This document shows, piece by piece, positions 26,579-34,539 of a stretch of 64,000 bases of DNA (position 1 is its first letter; every line of letters begins with the position of its first letter). A program made the position numbers and the translations under genes. The stretch is taken from assembly GCF_013248965.1 (NCBI RefSeq), contig NZ_JABRVQ010000015.1:16588-80587 (forward strand), read 5' to 3'. The notes beneath the pieces are model-generated. The model was given only the letters and a program-made list of their open reading frames with translations. It did no database searches and was not told the origin of the DNA. The stretch comes from Psychrobacter okhotskensis. GTDB taxonomy: Bacteria > Pseudomonadota > Gammaproteobacteria > Pseudomonadales > Moraxellaceae.

Positions 26579-27733
26579 ATGATTAGAGATAAGGAAGTAC
26601 TCGACCATATCGTCCAAACTATTCGTCAATTTGTGAATAACCAACTAATACCAAAAGAAGATTGGGTGGCAGAAAATGACCGCCTGCCAGAAGAGATTAT
26701 TAGTCAGATGCGTGAGTTGGGTCTATTTGGACTGACCATTCCTGAAGAGTACGGTGGACTTGGCGTTACGATGGAAGAAGAGGTCACATTGGCATTTGAG
26801 TTAGGGCGCACCTCACCTGCTTTTCGCTCATTAATAGGCACTAATAACGGTATTGGTTCCTCTGGTCTGGTCATCGATGGTACTGAAGCGCAAAAACAAA
26901 AATACCTACCAAGACTGGCCAGCGGTGAAATTATCGGCTCTTTTTGCTTGACCGAACCTGAGTCAGGCTCCGATGCGGCATCGCTGCGAACCACTGCAAT
27001 TAAAGACGGCGATACTTACGTACTCAACGGCACCAAGCGTTATATCACCAATGCCCCTCAAGCCGGTATATTTACTGTGATGGCACGCACTGACCCCGAA
27101 AACAAAAGATCGGGCGGTATTTCAGCATTCATTGTTGAGAGCGACACCCCTGGTATTACACTTGGTAAAATCGACAAAAAAATGGGGCAAAAAGGCGCAC
27201 ATACTTGTGATGTCATTTTTGATAACTGCGTCGTACCTGTTGATGCTTTGATTGGTGGTGTAGAAGGCGTAGGTTTTAAAACCGCCATGAAGGTTCTGGA
27301 TAAAGGCCGCTTACATATCGCTGCAGCGAGTACAGGCGCAGCCACTCGCATGTTAGATGACGCGCTACGCTATGCCGTCGAGCGTAAACAGTTTGGTCAA
27401 CCCATTGCCAATTTTCAGCTGATTCAAGCGATGCTTGCTGATTCAAAAGCAGAGATTTATGCGGCCAAATCGATGGTATTAGATGCTTCACGCTTGCGCG
27501 ATGATGGCAAAGATGTCGTTACCGAGTCGTCATGTGCCAAGATGTTTGCCACCGAAATGTGTGGCCGTGTTGCTGATAGAGCCGTGCAAATTCATGGCGG
27601 TGCTGGTTATATTGCCGATTATGGCATTGAACGTTTTTATCGTGATGTGCGCTTATATCGTTTGTATGAAGGCACGACCCAAATCCAGCAGATCATTATT
27701 GCCCGCAATATGATTAAAGAAGTTAGCGAGTAG
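26579..27733 (+). CDS. Acyl-CoA dehydrogenase (DcaA-like)
   Basis: A 384-residue flavin acyl-CoA dehydrogenase. The EEYGGLGVTMEEEVTLAFEL, CLTEPESGSDAASL, RYITNAPQAG, RKQFGQPIANFQ and QIHGGAGYIADYGIERFYRDVR blocks are all present, and the end RLYEGTTQIQQIIIARNM is normal. ATG 26579 is chosen for its AAGGAAG Shine-Dalgarno; the frame extends to 26513 without support. It is followed by an MFS importer on the same strand and would carry out the first oxidation of the dicarboxylyl-CoA made by the ligase. Dicarboxylate preference is inferred from neighbours. Confidence 0.93.
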   Translation: MIRDKEVLDHIVQTIRQFVNNQLIPKEDWVAENDRLPEEIISQMRELGLFGLTIPEEYGGLGVTMEEEVTLAFELGRTSPAFRSLIGTNNGIGSSGLVIDGTEAQKQKYLPRLASGEIIGSFCLTEPESGSDAASLRTTAIKDGDTYVLNGTKRYITNAPQAGIFTVMARTDPENKRSGGISAFIVESDTPGITLGKIDKKMGQKGAHTCDVIFDNCVVPVDALIGGVEGVGFKTAMKVLDKGRLHIAAASTGAATRMLDDALRYAVERKQFGQPIANFQLIQAMLADSKAEIYAAKSMVLDASRLRDDGKDVVTESSCAKMFATEMCGRVADRAVQIHGGAGYIADYGIERFYRDVRLYRLYEGTTQIQQIIIARNMIKEVSE

Positions 27734-27880
27734 TTGTCATTTATTTGAATGCTATTTATTTGATTATTAAAAGGTATTTACATTATCAAAGCATATCGAG
27801 GTATTTGCTAGGACGCAGATATCTGGTTTATATCGCTGTTACCATAAAATTTCTTTCTCACAACAATAAGGATATACATT

Positions 27881-29146
27881 GTGAAAAGTGCTGCTATAAC
27901 GTCAACTCCAAGCTCAAGCTCTATCCAAAAGCAACCTTGGAAATTGGCCTTCTTTTTTTGTTTTCTAGTGCTGTTATGTGATGGGGCTGATATTGGGATT
28001 CTCGCCTTTACCCTGTCAAGTCTCAAGCTAGAGTTTGGATTGACCAATATACAAGCGGGTGCTTTGGGGAGTTGGTCGTTATTTGGCATGGCCATCGGTG
28101 GATTTTTCGGTGGTTGGGCCTGTGATCGTTTTGGCCGAGTACGTGTTATCGTGATTGCGACAGCGATGTTCTCTGTGTTATCTGGTTTTAGTGGCTTTGT
28201 ACAGAGCTACGAGCAGTTTGTAGCATTGCGATTCACCGCTTGCTTGGGTCTTGGCAGTTTATATATTGCCACTAATACCCTGATGTCTGAAATGGTACCT
28301 ACCAAACATCGAACGACGGTACTTGCAGCACTGATGACAGGTTTTACATTAGGGTCTTTAGTGATCACAAGCATTTCGGCTTGGATTATTCCTACCTATG
28401 GTTGGCGTACCTTATATCTCTTAACATTCTTACCTATCATTCTCTCGATATCGATGTATTTCCTTATCCCTGAACCAAATTCTTGGAAAGAGGCTCGTGC
28501 TCTCAAACTTAGTGGTACGAAAAACTCACTCACAAAACCTGAAAACCCTTATAAAGCCATCTTTGAAAATCCAAAACATCGCATCATGTTCATTTTATGG
28601 TCCATGAGTTCAGGGCTATTACTATTTGGTTATTTCGGTGTAAGTAACTGGCTACCGTCTTATCTAGAAACTGAACTGGGTATCAAGTTTAAGGAGATGG
28701 CACTATATATGGCGGGTACTTACTTGACGATGATGTTTGCTAAAGTCGTGGCAGGTTTAGTGGCTGATAGAATTGGTCGCAAAATAGTATTTGCCTTCGG
28801 CACTATGGGCACAGCGCTATTTATTCCAGTGTTAGTCTATATGCATACTCCAGAGAACATCGGTTGGTTAATGATAACCTTTGGTTTCTTATACGGCATC
28901 CCTTATGCGATCAATGCCACCTACTTGACGGAAAGCTTTCCTACCGCTATTCGAGGTACGGCCATTGGCGGTGCGTTCAATATCGGACGACTGGGCTCAG
29001 TTATTGCACCAGTTGCCATTGGTTATATGGCTATGCAAAACTCTATCGGCGCAGGTCTGTTACTTATGGCAGGCGCGTATTTCTTATGTGGTCTTATTCC
29101 AACGTTGTTCATCAAAGAACAGCAATATGATCCACAGAAGGCGTAA
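27881..29146 (+). CDS. MFS transporter of the aromatic acid:H+ symporter type (DcaK/PcaK-like)
   Basis: A 421-residue protein with 12 predicted TM segments. The AAHS signature residues are visible: FCFLVLLCDGADIGILAFT in TM1, GGFFGGWACDRFGRVRVI (motif A) after TM2, VAGLVADRIGRK after TM8, and TESFPTAIRGTAIGGAFNIG in TM10-11. A GTG start at 27881 is well supported by AAGGA eight bases upstream. It follows the acyl-CoA dehydrogenase and is probably in one operon with it. As with DcaK and PcaK it would import the acid substrate by proton symport. Confidence 0.88.
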   Translation: MKSAAITSTPSSSSIQKQPWKLAFFFCFLVLLCDGADIGILAFTLSSLKLEFGLTNIQAGALGSWSLFGMAIGGFFGGWACDRFGRVRVIVIATAMFSVLSGFSGFVQSYEQFVALRFTACLGLGSLYIATNTLMSEMVPTKHRTTVLAALMTGFTLGSLVITSISAWIIPTYGWRTLYLLTFLPIILSISMYFLIPEPNSWKEARALKLSGTKNSLTKPENPYKAIFENPKHRIMFILWSMSSGLLLFGYFGVSNWLPSYLETELGIKFKEMALYMAGTYLTMMFAKVVAGLVADRIGRKIVFAFGTMGTALFIPVLVYMHTPENIGWLMITFGFLYGIPYAINATYLTESFPTAIRGTAIGGAFNIGRLGSVIAPVAIGYMAMQNSIGAGLLLMAGAYFLCGLIPTLFIKEQQYDPQKA

Positions 29147-29161
29147 TACTATTGAGTACAT

Positions 29162-29178
29162 ATATACCGCATAGCGAA
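29162..29178 (+). promoter_or_regulatory. Palindromic operator-like site 3 (ATACCGCATAGCGAAAT)
   Basis: This copy matches site 1 in 13 consecutive bases. It lies 16 bp after the MFS stop and, without the MITE-like insertion at 29287-29460, would be about 180 bp before the IclR gene, so it may have served its autoregulation. Confidence 0.5.
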
Positions 29179-29286
29179 ATACTTTATATTTATAATAGCT
29201 ATGTTAATAATTTCAATGTACATTAATAGAGTGTTATTAAAAGCAACAAACTACTATCAGTGTACAACTATTGGCTTGCAAAGTAC

Positions 29287-29460
29287 TAGGGCGTGTCTTC
29301 ATTTCAAAAATGGTGATAAAAATGAGATAAATTGCCGTCAAACAAGAAAAATAGTGCAGATAATATCGGGATATTAACCAGCTATTTGACGATGTTTGGC
29401 AAAATTTAGCCATTTTTAGCCCATTTAGATGACTATCGAGTGAATTGAAGACACGCCCTA
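29287..29460. mobile_element. MITE-like element, 170 bp with TA flanks and 17-bp inverted ends
   Basis: GGGCGTGTCTTCATTTCA at the left and TGAATTGAAGACACGCCC at the right are inverted repeats with one mismatch. TA stands on each outer side, as after insertion by a TA-targeting transposase (IS630/Tc1-mariner or some IS5 members). No transposase ORF is inside. It separates the MFS importer from its IclR regulator. Confidence 0.75.
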
Positions 29461-29516
29461 AAAGTAGTGAATTCTATGCTATTTAAATCAATTTAACTAA
29501 GAGCAACAAATCGTAT

Positions 29517-30362
29517 ATGACAACTAATATCCTTGCTGATGAAGACTCTAATAAATCAACACATATTGAGCTGTTAGAGCCGATTAGTGACATGAGAGAT
29601 AAAAACGATAGGCAGTTCATTACCGCTTTGGCACGCGGGCTAGAGCTGCTGCGTTGTTTTACCCCGCAGCGCCCTTATCTGGGTAATCAAGACTTAAGCC
29701 AATTAACTGGGCTGCCTAAAGGGACAATTACGCGTCTGACTTATACTCTTGTGAAGTTAGGATATCTAAAGCAATCGACCAACAGTAGTAAATATCAGCT
29801 TTCTGCCGGTGTCTTAGGGTTTGGCTATACGATGATGGCGAATATCTCTATCAACAATTTAGTCACCCCCTATATGGAAGAACTGGCAGATTATGCCAAT
29901 AGTGCGGTCGCTATGGCAACCCGTGATCGCCTGAGGATGGTATATCTCAATGTCGTACAAGGGTCTGGGACGACTACCATGCGACGTAATGTCGGCTCAT
30001 ACCTACCCATTCATTTAAGCTCAATGGGACGTGCGTGTTTAGCCAGTATGCCCGCTGCTGAGCAAGAATTTATCCTTGATGCCATCCGTAGTAAGTATAA
30101 AGATGATTGGCTGAAAATTAGACGCGGACTGGATAAAGCCTTTAGAGATTATGACGACTATGGTTATTGCTTTTCGATTAGTGAATGGCAAAAAGACGTC
30201 AACGCTGTCGCCACTGCCATCATGCATCCAACTGAGGGCTTACTGACTTTTAATTGCGGCGCACCTAGTTTTGTTCTTAGTCGTACTAAACTAGAAGAAG
30301 ACATTGCCCCGCGTCTACTGCATATGAAGAATAATATTGAGAGTAATATGTATATTAGCTAA
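29517..30362 (+). CDS. IclR-family transcriptional regulator (PcaR/PobR type)
   Basis: A 281-residue regulator. An acidic N-terminal leader of about 30 residues is followed by RQFITALARGLELLRCF, a winged HTH (GNQDLSQLTGLPKGTITRLTYTLVKLGYL, about residues 60-90), then the IclR effector domain (ATRDRLRMVYLNVVQG, PIHLSSMGRACLASM, and YCFSISEWQKDVNAVATAI). This closely follows PcaR, PcaU and PobR. AAGAG precedes ATG 29517. It closes the dca-like cluster and is the likely regulator of it; the CCGCATWGCG sites may be its operators. The effector is unknown, probably a dicarboxylate or its CoA ester. Confidence 0.9.
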   Translation: MTTNILADEDSNKSTHIELLEPISDMRDKNDRQFITALARGLELLRCFTPQRPYLGNQDLSQLTGLPKGTITRLTYTLVKLGYLKQSTNSSKYQLSAGVLGFGYTMMANISINNLVTPYMEELADYANSAVAMATRDRLRMVYLNVVQGSGTTTMRRNVGSYLPIHLSSMGRACLASMPAAEQEFILDAIRSKYKDDWLKIRRGLDKAFRDYDDYGYCFSISEWQKDVNAVATAIMHPTEGLLTFNCGAPSFVLSRTKLEEDIAPRLLHMKNNIESNMYIS

Positions 30363-30393
30363 AGCATGTAAGCCATACTTCACATGCTAAGCT
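30357..30393. terminator. Possible bidirectional hairpin between convergent genes
   Basis: AGCTAAAGCATGT and ACATGCTAAGCT pair with one bulge over 12 bases, starting at the IclR stop codon. No strong U tract. It lies between the convergent iclR and 5-oxoprolinase operon ends. Confidence 0.35.
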
Positions 30394-30424
30394 CGCCTAA
30401 TCATCGATGATCCTAACGATCATT

Positions 30425-30871
30425 TTAATATAATTCCAAAGCTAAAATAGGCTGCCCGTATTCAACAATTTGCCCATTCTCAACTAATATATCGCTCACA
30501 ACCCCTTCTTTGTCACTGACCACAGGTAGCAGTCGAGTCAATTCTTCAATATAGCAAATCGGTTGACCCTTTTTAATTTGATCGCCTTTGCTAACTAAAT
30601 GATCAGTTGCACCATCTTCACTTAAATAAACCCGACCAACATGCGTCGCGCGTACCTGTGATAGAGCACTATCAAGGTTTGCAGCATTTTGATCTGCACT
30701 GTTTTTATCCGTACTGTTTTGGATAATCTTTGATTTTACAGGGCTGGCAGTCTTCTGCTGGTTTACGTTATTAACTACCGTAACTGACTGCCCATTATCT
30801 TCAATCGTTACTTTATACAGTTGGCTGCTTTCAACGAGTTTAACCACCCGTGCCACTTGTTCTATATCCAT
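30425..30871 (-). CDS. Biotin-carrier (AccB)-like protein lacking the biotin-accepting lysine
   Basis: A 148-residue protein with an AccB-like layout: N-terminal helix (IEQVARVVKLVESS), Asn/Ser/Lys-rich linker, C-terminal biotinyl/lipoyl hammerhead (about 74-148). Where the true carrier has EAMKMM, this one has EELTRLL: Thr112 replaces the modified Lys and the hairpin Met-Lys-Met is gone. The rest (KGDQIKKGQPICYIEE, VENGQIVEYGQPILALE) aligns well with the intact AccB at 35947-36456. Start chosen at ATG 30871 because AAGGAG is six bases upstream. Last gene of the pxp/accBC operon, overlapping nothing but only 10 bp after the NRAMP stop. It cannot be biotinylated in the usual way; a regulatory or scaffold role is a guess. 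Confidence 0.85.
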   Translation of the reverse strand: MDIEQVARVVKLVESSQLYKVTIEDNGQSVTVVNNVNQQKTASPVKSKIIQNSTDKNSADQNAANLDSALSQVRATHVGRVYLSEDGATDHLVSKGDQIKKGQPICYIEELTRLLPVVSDKEGVVSDILVENGQIVEYGQPILALELY

Positions 30872-30881
30872 CATAAACTCC

Positions 30882-32069
30882 TTAACTGATACCAAGATAT
30901 TGAGCGATAGTCATCACGCTTAGAATACTCATCGCAATAGCAATTAACCAACCAAAGACAGCAATCCAAACAGGATGCTTATAATTACCGACGATATTTT
31001 TTCTATAGGCCGCAATAAGTATAATCACCATAGCGATAGGTAGTACTAAGCCATTTAACGTCCCGACTAATACAAGTACTTGAGCTGGCTTGCCGATAGT
31101 GGCAAAGACGAATGTCGAGATGACAATAAAACCAATAATAAAATAGCGCTTATGGGTCTCGATAAAGGGATGAAAATTGGTCATAAAAGATACGGAAGTA
31201 TACGCAGCGCCAATAACAGAGGTCACTGAGGCCGCCCAAATCACCATACCAAAAACAACTTTACCAGTATTGCCTAGGATATACTGAAAAGGCGACATTG
31301 CTGGATTTGAGGGGTCTAACGCGATACCTTTGGAGACCACGCCCAAGACAGCAAGGAATAAGAAGACGCGAATAACAGAGGCAATCAAAATGCCAGAGAC
31401 CGAGCTTCTGGTCACAGAGTCTAGGTTTTCTTCTCCGCTGACGCCTGCTTCTAACAACCGATGAGCACCAGAGAAAGTAATATAACCACCAACCGTACCG
31501 CCTACTAAGGTTACGATCGCTACCGCATCTATCTTATCAGGCATAATGGTTTTGGTAACTGCTTCAGCTAATGGTGGATCAGACTTAAACATTACATAGA
31601 TAATTAACACAATTAAAATAAAGCCCATTAGCTGAGTGAACTTATCCATGATAGGGCCGGTTTCGCGGCCTAGAAATATAGCAACAGCGATTACCCCACT
31701 GATCAGTGCGCCAGTAATGGGTGAGATATTGAACATCGACTGCATACCGAGCCCAGCGCCGCCAATATTACCGATATTAAATGCTAAGCCTCCAGCAATA
31801 ATCAGGAAAGCGAGCAAATAGCCCACTCCAGGAAACACCAAGTTAGCAATTTCCTGCGCGCGCTTTTTGGATACGGCGACTACTCGCCAAACGTTAAGCT
31901 GGACGCCAATATCCATGACAATAGAGATTAAAATAACAAAACCAAAGCTTGCCATCAAGCTTTCGGTAAAAGTGGCGGTTTGTGTCAAAAACCCTGGTCC
32001 TACTGCTGAGGTTGCCATCAAAAAAGCGGCACCTAAAATAGCGGTATTGTGTTTTTTTAAGGTACTCAT
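30882..32069 (-). CDS. NRAMP-family transporter (YcsG-like), associated with 5-oxoprolinase
   Basis: A 395-residue membrane protein with about 11 hydrophobic segments. The NRAMP fold is recognisable in AAFLMATSAVGPGFLTQTAT (TM1 with the DPG-like break here SAVGPG) and the TM6 region WAASVTSVIGAAYTS. Metal-binding Asp and Met residues of classical MntH (DPGN, MPH) are not evident, as in YcsG-type proteins found with ycsF and kipI. It may therefore move an organic substrate such as 5-oxoproline or a different ion; substrate unproven. ATG 32069 chosen for its AAGGA at five bases; an ATG two codons upstream overlaps that site. Confidence 0.85.
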   Translation of the reverse strand: MSTLKKHNTAILGAAFLMATSAVGPGFLTQTATFTESLMASFGFVILISIVMDIGVQLNVWRVVAVSKKRAQEIANLVFPGVGYLLAFLIIAGGLAFNIGNIGGAGLGMQSMFNISPITGALISGVIAVAIFLGRETGPIMDKFTQLMGFILIVLIIYVMFKSDPPLAEAVTKTIMPDKIDAVAIVTLVGGTVGGYITFSGAHRLLEAGVSGEENLDSVTRSSVSGILIASVIRVFLFLAVLGVVSKGIALDPSNPAMSPFQYILGNTGKVVFGMVIWAASVTSVIGAAYTSVSFMTNFHPFIETHKRYFIIGFIVISTFVFATIGKPAQVLVLVGTLNGLVLPIAMVIILIAAYRKNIVGNYKHPVWIAVFGWLIAIAMSILSVMTIAQYLGIS

Positions 32070-32122
32070 AAACATCCTTGTTTTATACAGAGTAGGTCGT
32101 TCAAGTTATTATTAATCTGATA

Positions 32123-32857
32123 TTAAGCTGATATCTCAATACCTTTCAACTCTAACTGCTTTTTTATTTCTTGAGCAAAAAGAATGGCATGTTCACCGTC
32201 GCCATGTAAGCAGACGCTTTGGGCATCTACCGGCACTTTTTCACCGCATACACTGGTTACAAACCCTTCAGTAATCATTTGTAGCACATGATTGGTCGCT
32301 TCATCCGTGTCCGTTATTAGAGCATTGTCTTTGCTACGCGAGACTAGCGAGCCATCTTTTTCATAGTTCCTATCAGCGAATACTTCAGATATCACCTCTA
32401 GACCATGATTTTTTGCTGACTTGACCAGATAGCCACCCGACAAACCCATCACTTTTAAATTGGAATCAAAATTCTTAATTTCACTGACCAGAATATCTGC
32501 TAATGATTCATTAGCAGCGGCTTGGTTATATAAAGCGCCATGCGGTTTCACATACTCTAACGGCACACCAACCAAGTCACAAAGCGCTTTGGTCGCTCCC
32601 AACTGATACCGCATTAAGGCACGATAGCCTTCTTCGTCTAAAACTTGATCACTGCGACCAAAGTTCTCTCTATCGTCTAGACTGGGATGAGCCCCTACCC
32701 TGACATTATTTTCTTTTGCCAACTGTAAGGTGATTAGCATCTCGGCATAAGAACCGGCATGTAATCCACAGCACACGTTAGCCGAGCTTACTATGGTCAT
32801 CAGCTTATCGTCTTGTCCGCAGCCTTCGGCAACGTCGGCATTTAAATCAACTTTCAT
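32123..32857 (-). CDS. pxpA: 5-Oxoprolinase subunit PxpA (LamB/YcsF family)
   Basis: A 244-residue LamB/YcsF protein, the core subunit of ATP-dependent 5-oxoproline (pyroglutamate) hydrolysis to glutamate. It begins MKVDLNADVAEGCG, the family hallmark, with CGLHAGSYAEMLITL, RVGAHPSLDDRENFGR, YVKPHGALYNQAA, EVFADRNYEKDGSLVSR and CLHGDGEHA following. Start at ATG 32857 has AAGGAG seven bases upstream and overlaps the end of pxpC by 11 bp, a coupled junction. The frame runs to 32908 but those residues are not family-like. Confidence 0.96.
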   Translation of the reverse strand: MKVDLNADVAEGCGQDDKLMTIVSSANVCCGLHAGSYAEMLITLQLAKENNVRVGAHPSLDDRENFGRSDQVLDEEGYRALMRYQLGATKALCDLVGVPLEYVKPHGALYNQAAANESLADILVSEIKNFDSNLKVMGLSGGYLVKSAKNHGLEVISEVFADRNYEKDGSLVSRSKDNALITDTDEATNHVLQMITEGFVTSVCGEKVPVDAQSVCLHGDGEHAILFAQEIKKQLELKGIEISA

Positions 32858-33767
32858 GGGCGTACTCCTTAATTTGCTCAATATAGTGTTGTCTTTTTTG
32901 CTGCTCACGCAATGCTTGCTCTACCTCTACGACGACAAATTGACAAGTTTTACCAAACCGAATTTGCGCCATTAACCCTATATCAGCGTTAATTACCGTC
33001 GCAATTTTAGGATAGCCACCCGTCGTTTGGGCATCAGCCATCAGAACAATCGGCTGCCCTTGCGGCGGTACTTGAATCATGCCAATATCGACACCGTGCG
33101 AGCTCATTTGCATAGCTTCATTAAACTCAAGTGCGCTACCATCCAAGCGATAGCCCATACGGTTGCTACTGCTTTGTAGTTGCCATTGCTGTGATTCAAA
33201 CGCGGCTTTTGAGGCAGAGGTAAAGTACTCATACTCACTGTTTTTTATTACTCTAATCCTATTGGTTGGCTCAAGGCGAGCCACTCCTATAACCCGTAAG
33301 CTTGAGGATGTTCTCACTTTTAGAACATCATCTGCTTTAAGGTATCTACCTTTAAAACCGCCAAAACTGGCTTTTAGATTGGTGCTGGACGATTGTAGGA
33401 CTGGCTCGATATCAAAGCCGCCATGTACACACAGATAGGTATACATACCTTGTAATGGACGCAGCAGTTTAAGCGTTTGCCCTGCCTGCGCATTAATACG
33501 CCAATAGCAGGGAATGCGCTTATCATCTATATATGCCTCGTACAGCGCACCCGTTAAGCAAAAACTCACATCTTCTTCAAACTGTATCGTGAGACTGCCG
33601 ACCGCTATTTCGATAGCAGGCTCGTTAAGGTCGTTCTTTAACAACGCATTTCCTGCTTGCAAAGCCCAGCTATCCATTACCCCACTTCTATCCACGCCCA
33701 TGCTTCGGTAGCCGAATCGTCCCGAGTCTTGGATGCTAGCAAGCGCACTAGTGGTTAAAATCTTCAT
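32847..33767 (-). CDS. pxpC: 5-Oxoprolinase subunit PxpC (KipA, biotin-dependent carboxyltransferase-like)
   Basis: A 306-residue KipA/PxpC protein. ALASIQDSGRFGYRSMGVDRSGVMDSWAL is the family signature, then CLTGALYEAYIDDKRIPCYW, YLCVHGGFDIEP, SNRMGYRLDG, MSSHGVDIGMIQVPPQGQPI and LMADAQTTGGYPKIATV. It joins PxpB in the ATP-using half of 5-oxoprolinase. The order pxpB-pxpC-pxpA is transcribed right to left with coupled or short junctions. Biotin carboxylase and carrier genes lie upstream in the same operon. Confidence 0.95.
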   Translation of the reverse strand: MKILTTSALASIQDSGRFGYRSMGVDRSGVMDSWALQAGNALLKNDLNEPAIEIAVGSLTIQFEEDVSFCLTGALYEAYIDDKRIPCYWRINAQAGQTLKLLRPLQGMYTYLCVHGGFDIEPVLQSSSTNLKASFGGFKGRYLKADDVLKVRTSSSLRVIGVARLEPTNRIRVIKNSEYEYFTSASKAAFESQQWQLQSSSNRMGYRLDGSALEFNEAMQMSSHGVDIGMIQVPPQGQPIVLMADAQTTGGYPKIATVINADIGLMAQIRFGKTCQFVVVEVEQALREQQKRQHYIEQIKEYAHES

Positions 33768-33816
33768 TGATAGCCTCTATTTATTTGTATTAGCAGATAC
33801 CTGATTTAAAGGTGTT

Positions 33817-34470
33817 TTATTCATAAATATCAATAGCGGTAAATTTCAAGGTATCGCCTGCGTTAAGCAAAGTAGGAGACGCTTTTGTTAAATCAAATAA
33901 AGGTATATCAGTTTGGCCTAACAGCTGCCAACCACCTGGGGATTCAAAAGGATAGACACCGGTTTGTTCACCACCGATGCCAACCGAACCTGCAGGCACT
34001 TTGGTTCTTGGGGTCGCATGTCTTGGAAAATATAAGGATTCAGATAAGCCGCCAAGATAAGGAAATCCGGGCTGAAAACCAATGAAGTAAACGGTATAGG
34101 TCGCCTCGGTATGTAATTTGACAACCACTTCAACAGAGAGACCCAATTCAGTGGCCAGTGTTTTTAAATCAGGGCCATATTTGCCGCCATAATGTACGGG
34201 AATTTCAATATGCTTACCGTTTATGGTTTTTGAAGGAATGTCACCAAGCAGAGCTGACAGTTTATTTTTAAACGCTTCAAGCTCGATCCATGTCAAGGAG
34301 AAGGTAAAGACACTTAGGGTATTCATGCCGATGACGACTTCTAAGACTTCTGGCATCTGCTGTATGCTGTCGGCGAGCGCCCAGCACTGTTGCTGCTTCT
34401 CTAACGTTATAGGTTTAGGAAAAAACAACGTTAGATTGGTCTCACTGCATAGCTGCCATTGTAATTCCAT
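33817..34470 (-). CDS. pxpB: 5-Oxoprolinase subunit PxpB (KipI)
   Basis: A 217-residue KipI/PxpB protein. The C-terminal core IEIPVHYGGKYGPDLKTLAT, TVYFIGFQPGFPYLGGLSES, FPRHATPRTKVPAGSVGIGG and TGVYPFESPGGWQLLGQTDI are all family blocks. ATG 34470 is preferred: GGAG lies nine bases upstream, whereas the GTG two codons earlier is too close. It precedes pxpC by 49 bp and follows accC by about 70 bp. Confidence 0.95.
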   Translation of the reverse strand: MELQWQLCSETNLTLFFPKPITLEKQQQCWALADSIQQMPEVLEVVIGMNTLSVFTFSLTWIELEAFKNKLSALLGDIPSKTINGKHIEIPVHYGGKYGPDLKTLATELGLSVEVVVKLHTEATYTVYFIGFQPGFPYLGGLSESLYFPRHATPRTKVPAGSVGIGGEQTGVYPFESPGGWQLLGQTDIPLFDLTKASPTLLNAGDTLKFTAIDIYE

Positions 34471-34539
34471 TACCACACGCTCCGTTATCTTTGTCTTTCA
34501 TGTCGGCTTCAGATCTATTTTTAGATATTAAAACTTAAC

